The notes under the pieces: model-generated | The model's database searches: none | What the model was told of the DNA's origin: nothing | The model's input: only the letters and a program-made list of their open reading frames with translations | In this document: in pieces, positions 55,459-62,634 of the stretch | How positions within the stretch are numbered: the stretch's first letter is position 1 | Layout of the letters: every line of letters begins with the position of its first letter | Program-made: the position numbers and the translations under genes | Source: Segetibacter sp. | GTDB taxonomy: Bacteria > Bacteroidota > Bacteroidia > Chitinophagales > Chitinophagaceae | Direction: 5' to 3' | Length of the DNA stretch: 64,000 nt | Assembly (NCBI GenBank): GCA_028288485.1 | Contig: JAQBNO010000124.1 | Span: forward strand, 1 to 64,000

Positions 55459-56570
55459 TGGTGGCTACAGGCGGGAAAATATTGATCATCAGTTCAGAGT
55501 TTCCTCCTAATGTAGGCGGAATTGGAAACCATGCCTACAACCTTGCCACAGCTTTAAGTAATGAAGGTTTCGCTGTAACAGTAATGGCAGATATTATTGA
55601 TGTTCCGGAAAATGACTTAGACGAGTTTGAAACTAAACAGAATTTTAAGATTAGCTGGATTAAAAGGAAGGACTTCTTACCGAAAACCTATTTGAACCGC
55701 ATTTTTCAAGCGATTCAATTATCTCTAAAAGCAGAGAAGGTCATCTGCTCCGGAAAATTTCCGCTGTGGTTGGCGATTTTGATTAGGATATTTAACGCAA
55801 GAAAGGATTTAATAGCAGTAGTTCATGGCTCTGAACTCGATATCAAGTCTGCTATTCCTAAAAAACTTACTTCTTATTCACTTTCTAAGTTTAATAAGAT
55901 TGTTTCAGTTTCAACATTCACACAGCAATTTCTTCCCAAATCACTACCCCGGCAAATACAACAATTTGTTATTCATAATGGGATTAACTGCAGTGAATTT
56001 CAAATAAATCGAGGATCAGCTCTTGCTGGCACTCCGGCATTAGTAACCGTAGGCAGTGTTACCGAAAGAAAAGGGCAGGAGAATGTGGTGAGCGCTTTGC
56101 CATCGATTTTAGCCATTTTCCCTTCAACTAAATATCATGTTATTGGCAAACCGGTGATAAAAGAGAAACTGGAAAAAAAAGCGAGGGAATTACAGGTTGA
56201 TAATTGTGTAAAGTTTTATGGAGCGGTAAACAGGGATCAATTACTGCAAAAGCTAAGCGGTGCTACCATTAAACTCATGCTTAGTAATCACACAAAAGAC
56301 GGCGACTTTGAAGGATTTGGTATAGCTGTACTCGAAGCCAATACCTTTGGGGTACCAGTAGTAGGAAGTAAAAACAGCGGAATTGCAGACGCAATTGTCG
56401 ATTATAGAACCGGGATACTAGTCAATCAGCACGAGCCTTTGGAGGTCACTAACGCGATAAAGATGATTGTGAAAGACTATTCTTTTTTTTCCGCTAACGC
56501 AAAAGAATGGGCTTTACAACATGACTGGAAGATTATCGTTAAAGAATATGTTGCAGTACTTAAAGCATAA
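55458..56570 (+). CDS. GT4 family glycosyltransferase
   Basis: 370 aa. The start is GTG 55458 (or GTG 55461), overlapping the previous stop by one base. The N-terminal half has ILIISSEFPPNVGGIGNHAY, and the C-terminal half ALVTVGSVTERKGQENVVSA, YHVIGKPVIKEKLEKKAREL and E-x7-E in DFEGFGIAVLEANTFGVPVV. PHGSEL-like HGSELDIK lies in the acceptor half. It is cytosolic. The order GT2-GT4-GT4 without gaps implies one transcript. Confidence 0.92.
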   Translation: MVATGGKILIISSEFPPNVGGIGNHAYNLATALSNEGFAVTVMADIIDVPENDLDEFETKQNFKISWIKRKDFLPKTYLNRIFQAIQLSLKAEKVICSGKFPLWLAILIRIFNARKDLIAVVHGSELDIKSAIPKKLTSYSLSKFNKIVSVSTFTQQFLPKSLPRQIQQFVIHNGINCSEFQINRGSALAGTPALVTVGSVTERKGQENVVSALPSILAIFPSTKYHVIGKPVIKEKLEKKARELQVDNCVKFYGAVNRDQLLQKLSGATIKLMLSNHTKDGDFEGFGIAVLEANTFGVPVVGSKNSGIADAIVDYRTGILVNQHEPLEVTNAIKMIVKDYSFFSANAKEWALQHDWKIIVKEYVAVLKA

Positions 56571-56576
56571 CATTAC

Positions 56577-57725
56577 ATGAACCTCGGAATTATTTCGGAT
56601 TGTATTCATTACAAAACCCCAGACGGAAGGATAGGCACAGAAAATCACATCCTGCTCAGGCAATTAGAAACGTTATGTTCGTTTTATACCGAAACACTCA
56701 TTTGTTGTCCTTTCGAACCATATGATGCTTCAAAAGTGATCTCTGTTTACACTAATGAAAAGATCCATTTTACTGCAGTTCCAAACGTAGGAGGTAATAC
56801 TTTTAAGGCCAAGCTAAAAATATTAACCGCATTTCCGAAATGGTTAAACGCTTTTAAGAAGATAGACCGCTTTAGCAATATTGTTTACCAGCGTTTTCCT
56901 AACAACTTAAATATTCCGGGGTTTTTCTTTTTCTGGCTGAAGAAAAAGAAGGTTTTTGCCACTTATACCGGAACCTGGAATAATACTAATCCTATAACTT
57001 ATGATCTTCAAAAGTGGCTGCTAAAGAAATACTTTAAAGGACCAGTGTGGGTTTATTCAAATGAACCTATAAAAAGCGAAAGAATATTTCCCGGGATTAG
57101 TCCTTCTTACAGTATTAACGTTTGGAATGAAGAAGAACTGCAGGTACAAAGGCGAATAGAGCGGATTGAAAAAGAAGGATTACCGGTTTTCAGGTTAATA
57201 ACGGTCGGCTCATTAATACATTATAAAAATCAGACAGGAATTGTAAAGTCTTGTTTAATTTTAAAAAATCAGAACTTTGCTTTTTCGTTAACCATTGTTG
57301 GCGACGGGCCTATGCGCGAAGAACTGGAAACGCTGATAGAAGAATGTGGATTACAGCAGGAAGTAAAAATGGTGGGTAAAAAGAACTTTACAGAATTAAG
57401 GGAGCTTTACCGGAACCATGATTTTGTAGTACAGGCACCCTTCCTGGAAGGATTTGGAAAAGTGCCGGTAGAAGGCTTTTTTCATGGAGTAATTCCTGTT
57501 ATCAACAATATTACTATGGCAGGTTATATGACCGGCGATGAGGAGAGGGGATTTTTATTCGATGCAACCGATGAAAACAATCTTGCGGAAACACTGCAGC
57601 GAATAAAAAAAAGCATCCATCAATTGCCGTGCATGATTATCAACGGTAGACAGTTTGCCAAAAAGCAAACACTGGAAGAGTGGGCACAGGATTATTATCA
57701 AACCGTAACGAATTATTTTGGCTAG
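56577..57725 (+). CDS. GT4-type glycosyltransferase
   Basis: 382 aa. N-terminus NLGIISDCIHYKTPDGRIGT, middle VFATYTGTWNNTNPITYDLQ, and donor half FRLITVGSLIHYKNQTGIVK, LTIVGDGPMREELETLIEE, then the E-x7-E-like FLEGFGKVPVEGFFHGVIPV. The C-terminal helix is normal. It starts 7 nt after the preceding gene and overlaps the next (57718) by 8 nt, so all three are translationally linked. Sugar unknown. Confidence 0.88.
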   Translation: MNLGIISDCIHYKTPDGRIGTENHILLRQLETLCSFYTETLICCPFEPYDASKVISVYTNEKIHFTAVPNVGGNTFKAKLKILTAFPKWLNAFKKIDRFSNIVYQRFPNNLNIPGFFFFWLKKKKVFATYTGTWNNTNPITYDLQKWLLKKYFKGPVWVYSNEPIKSERIFPGISPSYSINVWNEEELQVQRRIERIEKEGLPVFRLITVGSLIHYKNQTGIVKSCLILKNQNFAFSLTIVGDGPMREELETLIEECGLQQEVKMVGKKNFTELRELYRNHDFVVQAPFLEGFGKVPVEGFFHGVIPVINNITMAGYMTGDEERGFLFDATDENNLAETLQRIKKSIHQLPCMIINGRQFAKKQTLEEWAQDYYQTVTNYFG

Positions 57726-59061
57726 TACTACCATTTTTTTTAATATTGAGAAGCTGCACACAAGGTATATCCTGGCTTTCTTTATAGGATCTCTTGTGGG
57801 TTATAAGCTTATTCCAGTTCCCGTTGTAGCTATCGGTTACATCATTCTCGTTATAACCTGCATTTTCAAATGCGCAAAAGGCGATGTTGACGGATTTTTT
57901 TCTATAGTTCCCTATATAGTTTATACCGAAATCTTTATGAGGGCGTTTGCCCGCTGGATTCCTTACCTCGGCATAGCGTATTTGTTTATTACTTGTTTTA
58001 GCATCCTTCTGTTTACTACCCGGCGATTGAAAAGGCCGCATACCAATGCAGTGATCTTTTTGATCATGTATACCTTTCTTGAAATTGTTAATAATATATA
58101 TCCGGCTAAGCCGGCAATTACACGACCAATAATAATTCAGTCACTTGGTTTATTGATGCCGGTAGTGTGGGCATCTTACAATGCATTGAAACCGGTAACT
58201 ATAAACAGGCTGCTTAACAATGTTAAGGTCGCTTCCGTTTACCTGGCAGGGATCGTTTTCGTTGCCCATATGACCGGTAAAATAAATTACGGGATGTTTT
58301 CCAATTCTGATTCCAGCAATGGGTTAGCACCGGTTCAATTAAGCGGGTACCTCGGTTTTGGCTGTATATTATTTTTTCTTTCTATCATGAACCCCGAGGA
58401 GTTGGCAAAAAGGGTATTGAATATTACTGTTTTATCTGTTACAGCAACCGTTATGTTGCTTACTTTTTCTCGCGGAGGATTGTATTTTTTGGGTGCTGAA
58501 GTGGCTATTTTCCTGCTCTTTAACAGGGCCAAGTTAGGCAACTATGCAAAGTTGTTGGTTCTTGTTCCGATTGGACTTGGCATTTATGGATATGTGGTAA
58601 CTCAAACGGGTGGAAAAATTGTAGAGCGATATGAACAGAAAGGAACCAGTAACCGCGACGTTTTGGTAAATATTGGCTTTAGGATTTTCGAAAAACACAT
58701 GCTTTTTGGGGTAGGAACAGGCAATTATAATACAACGATTGTTAAGGAGAAATTATTTAAAGAAGAATCCGGAGCACATAACGAATATGTAAGGGCGGCT
58801 GCCGAGCACGGTATTTTTGGAATATTCTTTTACTGGGGTTTTCATGTCTTTCTTTTCATGGAAATCTGGGCGAGGCGAGAGCCGCAGAGGCAATACGCAA
58901 TTTACTTTCTATTGTTGTTTTTCCTAATCATCGTGCACAATGGTTTGAAAATTGGTATTCAGCCGTTACTTATTATGTTGGCAGTAGGAACTCCTTCATT
59001 ACTTTACAAGATCCCTAAAAATGCTTACGATAAAGAACTCCAGGAAACAAGAGTTGCCTGA
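57718..59061 (+). CDS. O-antigen ligase/polymerase family membrane protein (Wzy_C)
   Basis: 447 aa. TTG start at 57718, overlapping the preceding gene by 8 nt. About ten transmembrane helices are seen (LAFFIGSLVGYKLIPVPVVA, VVAIGYIILVITCIFK, YLGFGCILFFLSI, LLVLVPIGLGIYGYVV, YAIYFLLLFFLIIVHNGL). The Wzy_C signature is TFSRGGLYFLGAEVAIFLLF with the large periplasmic loop ending in ESGAHNEYVRAAAEHGIFG. It would polymerise lipid-linked repeat units, or ligate them, in the periplasm. The adjoining Wza, Wzc and flippase genes favour polymerase. Confidence 0.88.
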   Translation: MASTTIFFNIEKLHTRYILAFFIGSLVGYKLIPVPVVAIGYIILVITCIFKCAKGDVDGFFSIVPYIVYTEIFMRAFARWIPYLGIAYLFITCFSILLFTTRRLKRPHTNAVIFLIMYTFLEIVNNIYPAKPAITRPIIIQSLGLLMPVVWASYNALKPVTINRLLNNVKVASVYLAGIVFVAHMTGKINYGMFSNSDSSNGLAPVQLSGYLGFGCILFFLSIMNPEELAKRVLNITVLSVTATVMLLTFSRGGLYFLGAEVAIFLLFNRAKLGNYAKLLVLVPIGLGIYGYVVTQTGGKIVERYEQKGTSNRDVLVNIGFRIFEKHMLFGVGTGNYNTTIVKEKLFKEESGAHNEYVRAAAEHGIFGIFFYWGFHVFLFMEIWARREPQRQYAIYFLLLFFLIIVHNGLKIGIQPLLIMLAVGTPSLLYKIPKNAYDKELQETRVA

Positions 59062-59680
59062 CATATCTGTTTGTCATATGGCTTGTTTTCCCTCGTCGCT
59101 TGCAACAAGATTAGGGAAGAGTTATGTGCAGAAGTCGATGGAGTGGTTTCTTGTTAACCCAAACCGTTTTTTATTTCATATAATTCGCGATGGCAGGGTA
59201 GCAGGTTATTGTGGTGGGTTTAAACCGGTAAAGCCAGGTGATGGAAGTAGCAGCGGTATGTTGCAACACGCTTTCAGCAAGGCCATTAAGGGAATTATCT
59301 TTAAACCGTGGTTACTACTCCACCCCGAAGTTAGAAGTCACTACCCGTTTCTTTGGCTAAATATAAAACGAAAGATCACCGGGAAAGCAAAGCCAATTAA
59401 GCCGGTTTCTACAGAAAAGCCGTATAAACAATTCGTTGGATTGGTCGTCATCGGCGTACATCCCGATTTTCGCGGAAGTGGTATTGCCCAGGCGTTGATG
59501 GCAGAGTTTGAAAAAAGGGTGCTTGAACTGGAGCAGAATGAATTGGTGCTTTCTGTAAAAAAAGACAATGCCCGCGCCATCAAAGCTTACACAAATTTTG
59601 GTTGGAAAATTAAGGAAGAACAAGACAAAACCTATGTGATGAATAAGTTTCTTGTGAAAGAGCCGGAAAATGCGCGGTAA
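59021..59680 (+). CDS. GNAT family acetyltransferase
   Basis: 219 aa. The start lies 41 nt inside the upstream gene's 3' end. The GNAT fold has its acetyl-CoA-binding motif A in VVIGVHPDFRGSGIAQALMA (about residues 145-165), and the C-terminal KDNARAIKAYTNFGWKI motif B is typical. The N-terminal part (residues 1-130) is longer than in small GNATs. In this locus it most likely acylates an amino sugar, perhaps the nonulosonate or its precursor (inference). Confidence 0.85.
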   Translation: MLTIKNSRKQELPDISVCHMACFPSSLATRLGKSYVQKSMEWFLVNPNRFLFHIIRDGRVAGYCGGFKPVKPGDGSSSGMLQHAFSKAIKGIIFKPWLLLHPEVRSHYPFLWLNIKRKITGKAKPIKPVSTEKPYKQFVGLVVIGVHPDFRGSGIAQALMAEFEKRVLELEQNELVLSVKKDNARAIKAYTNFGWKIKEEQDKTYVMNKFLVKEPENAR

Positions 59681-59734
59681 GAATATGAAATGAAAAGATG
59701 GTTGGACCATCCTTATTCCTTCTTTCTACATTGT

Positions 59735-59750
59735 CCCCGCCGTGGCGGGG
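59735..59750. repeat. Short perfect palindrome CCCCGCC-GT-GGCGGGG
   Basis: 7-bp perfect inverted arms around GT with no following T-run on either strand, so it is probably a REP-like unit and not a terminator. A related CCCGCCACGGCG lies at 16629. Confidence 0.45.
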
Positions 59751-59809
59751 CTTACTTCTACGCTTAGTTTTCTATTCAGCTTTTTTCGCGTTTGCAGTAG
59801 AGCTTGCAG

Positions 59810-61231
59810 ATGCTGAAATTACTCCAATATTATAAAATGTTCCAACAACATATCTATCCTCATCTGCCCGTTTTTTTGCAAAATGTTGCCGTGTCAGCAT
59901 ACGGCTTGATGTGGAACCGTCGAAGATTTGGAGGAATATTTAATAAAACGTATAATGAATTTGTAGAACGGGAAGTTTTATCTCCTGGTCAATGGCAGGC
60001 TTACCAAACACAACAGCTAAGAAACCTGCTGTTACATTCTTATAATTCTGTTCCCTACTACACATCTCTTTTACAAAGGGCGGGTTTTACACCAGGTAAA
60101 CTTAAAAGATTCGAAACAGACGATGTACCCCAAATTCCTGCATTAGAAAAAGATACCTTACGTCAATTAGGTAAAAGTGAGCTTTTATCTTTTAAAAGAG
60201 AACCGGGAGGATCTTTTTATTCGAGCAGCGGAAGTACCGGAACACCTACCAGTATATTATACTCTTATCAAATGCACCAGAGACTGGCTGCATTATACGA
60301 AGCACGAATTCGTAAATGGGCAGGAGTGTCGAGGTTTGATTCGAGAGGCATGATTGGGGGCAGAAGAGTTCTTCCTGATGGAATGGCCAGACCTCCTTAT
60401 TTTCGTTATAATATCGTAGAAAAGCAAGTATACTTTTCTGCTTATCACATAAGTCCTGCTACCGTTAAGAACTATTTGTATGGTATGCAGAAATATAAGA
60501 TCGACTACATGGTGGGATATGCCATGTCGAATTACATTTTAGCAAGGTTTATAAAAGAAGCAGGACTTGAAGCCCCGGCTATGAAAGCAGTGCTGACGAG
60601 CAGCGAGAAGCTGACACCTCACATGCGTGAACTTATAAGCGAGGTTTACCAATGTAAGACTTATGATGGATGGAGCGGCGTGGAATGGTGCGGATTGATT
60701 TCAGAAAACGAATTCGGGCAACTATTATTAAGTCCGGACTCGGCCTATGTGGAGATATTGAAACCGGATGGAACACCAGCCAAACCGGGAGAAGAAGGCG
60801 AATTGGTTTGCACCGGCTTTCTGAACTACGACCAGCCTTTAATAAGATACCGCATTGGAGATGTAGTTAGGTTGGCTGCTGACCAGACAACAAGATGCGG
60901 ACGGTCGTTCCCGGTAATTGAAGAAATTATTGGCAGAACCGAAGACGTTGTTGTAGGAAAGGATGGTCGCGAAATGGTTCGCTTTCACGGGATATTTGTT
61001 AATCTTGAAAATGTAGTGAAGGGGCAAATTGTGCAGGAAGACCTGGACAGGTTCGTAGTAAATGTTCAAACAAATGGACTAACTGAGGAAGAAAAATCGC
61101 TTATTGCAAAACGGATGCAAACGCAGTTGGGCAGTATCAGTTTAAGTATAAACGAAATGAGTAATATCCCCGTGGGGAATAATGGAAAGTTCAAAGCCGT
61201 TATTTCAAAAGTGCACAGGAAAACCGCTTAA
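59810..61231 (+). CDS. Phenylacetate-CoA-ligase-like (CapK-type) adenylating enzyme
   Basis: 473 aa from ATG 59810; TTG 59804 two codons earlier is less likely. The AMP-binding P-loop is SFYSSSGSTGTPTSILYSYQ, and other features are YDGWSGVEWCGLIS (A5-like), GEEGELVCTGFLNYDQPLIR and YRIGDVVRLA. These match PaaK/CapK proteins found in capsule loci, where they activate a carboxylate or acyl group for attachment to sugars. The substrate is unknown. There is no separate carrier domain. It may act with the GNAT or asnB-type proteins on acyl modification. Confidence 0.88.
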   Translation: MLKLLQYYKMFQQHIYPHLPVFLQNVAVSAYGLMWNRRRFGGIFNKTYNEFVEREVLSPGQWQAYQTQQLRNLLLHSYNSVPYYTSLLQRAGFTPGKLKRFETDDVPQIPALEKDTLRQLGKSELLSFKREPGGSFYSSSGSTGTPTSILYSYQMHQRLAALYEARIRKWAGVSRFDSRGMIGGRRVLPDGMARPPYFRYNIVEKQVYFSAYHISPATVKNYLYGMQKYKIDYMVGYAMSNYILARFIKEAGLEAPAMKAVLTSSEKLTPHMRELISEVYQCKTYDGWSGVEWCGLISENEFGQLLLSPDSAYVEILKPDGTPAKPGEEGELVCTGFLNYDQPLIRYRIGDVVRLAADQTTRCGRSFPVIEEIIGRTEDVVVGKDGREMVRFHGIFVNLENVVKGQIVQEDLDRFVVNVQTNGLTEEEKSLIAKRMQTQLGSISLSINEMSNIPVGNNGKFKAVISKVHRKTA

Positions 61232-61441
61232 TTGTTTGTATCAATATTGTATTCCCCGGGGTGAAACGAGAAAAGCTGGTTCCTGCTTAAGCGATTTCAC
61301 ATTTGTGATTGCACGCCCGACCTTTGACGTTAAAAATTTAATGTTCGACCTGTAACGACTGACCTTCGACGTTTCACCTAACGGCAACTCCCAATACCTT
61401 TCGGTTATCTCGGTACACGTTGTTGCAAAAAGATTTGCCGA

Positions 61442-61481
61442 CGAACGGATTGCGACGCAACTATGACCCTACGAAAATCAT
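61442..61481 (+). repeat. Dispersed repeat, GAACGGAT-TGCGACGCAAC form
   Basis: GAACGGATTGCGACGCAAC then TATGACCC. The first 19 bases are identical to the copy at 5584. The gap 61232-61567 also holds GACCTTTGACGTT/GTAACGACTGACC words (similar GTTGAC words flank 11940 and 15190) and no gene. Confidence 0.7.
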
Positions 61482-61567
61482 CTGTTGGTATTAAAAATTA
61501 GAAAATAATGCATTAATCCAATAACGCTAAAATCAGTAATCAGAATCTACTTCTAAACAACAAGCCT

Positions 61568-62614
61568 TTGAAACTTTTACCGGAAAAAATTTTAATTGTC
61601 GGGCTATTCCTTTCACGTAAGAATGAAGGTAAGATTATGAGAACCGCTGCGGATCAGCTTGCAGAACTACTGGTAAATAATGGCTTCTCGATAATTACTG
61701 TTTCAAATATCGTTAACCAGGCAACAAGATTGTTAGATACAATTTTTACCGTTCTTCTCAGGAGTTTTTCTTACCGTATTGCCATTGTTCCTCTTTATGG
61801 CAGTTTCAAAAGCTTTATTTGGGAGAGCATCACTACCCGGATTTTAAAAGTACTTCGAAAAAAGATCGTGATTATTGTCCACGGCGGCAGTATTCCCGAC
61901 AAAATGAAGCGAAATCCGCGCAAGTATATGCGTACACTAAAAATGGCGGACATGGTGGTTTGCCCTTCCAGTTTTTTTGTTACAACCCTCCAGGAATATG
62001 GCATTAAATCGGTATTAATTGAAAATGTTGTCGGCTTGAAGAATTACGATTTCCAGGATAAACCGTCGTTTCGACCCTCGATATTCTGGATGCGAACACT
62101 GGAAGATATTTACAACCCGGAAATGGCCATAAGGGTTGGAGCAATTCTTGCAAAAAAGTACCCGGACTTTAAAATGGTAATGGCAGGGTATGACCGCGGT
62201 TCTCTTTCTATGGTTAAGGCGTTAGCGACCGACCTTAACGTATTAGATAAGATCGAGTTCCCGGGCTACATAACTAATGAGCAGAAAAATAAATACGCCG
62301 TTGACTTCGACATCTATATTTGTACAAACCGGATAGATAACGCACCGGTTTCTTTCATCGAGATGATGGCGATGGGACTGCCGATCGTGTCTGTAAACAT
62401 TGGAGGGATACCTCATCTTATCAGGAACAATGAGAATGGACTATTAGTAGACCTGGATGATGACGAGAGTATGGCAAATTGTATTATTTCAATTGTTGAG
62501 CAACCTTTATTAGGAAAGCGACTGGTAGAAAACGGTTTGCAGTTTTCAAAGGAATTTGATGAACAACCGGTTTTGCAAAAATGGAAAAGAGTATTTAACG
62601 TTCTTAGTAGCTAG
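61568..62614 (+). CDS. GT4 family glycosyltransferase
   Basis: 348 aa. A TTG start (61568) is preferred since the strand-helix KILIVGLFLSRKNEGKIMRT begins at once; the next ATG (residue 23) would remove it. The donor half has KMVMAGYDRGSLSMVKALAT, ICTNRIDNAPVSFIEMMAMG and LPIVSVNIGGIPHLI, with the E of SFIEMM in the E-x7-E position. It lies between two repeat-bearing gaps and just upstream of the second asnB-type gene (20-nt gap). Sugar unknown. Confidence 0.88.
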   Translation: MKLLPEKILIVGLFLSRKNEGKIMRTAADQLAELLVNNGFSIITVSNIVNQATRLLDTIFTVLLRSFSYRIAIVPLYGSFKSFIWESITTRILKVLRKKIVIIVHGGSIPDKMKRNPRKYMRTLKMADMVVCPSSFFVTTLQEYGIKSVLIENVVGLKNYDFQDKPSFRPSIFWMRTLEDIYNPEMAIRVGAILAKKYPDFKMVMAGYDRGSLSMVKALATDLNVLDKIEFPGYITNEQKNKYAVDFDIYICTNRIDNAPVSFIEMMAMGLPIVSVNIGGIPHLIRNNENGLLVDLDDDESMANCIISIVEQPLLGKRLVENGLQFSKEFDEQPVLQKWKRVFNVLSS

Positions 62615-62634
62615 CTATAAAAAATATAAGATAG

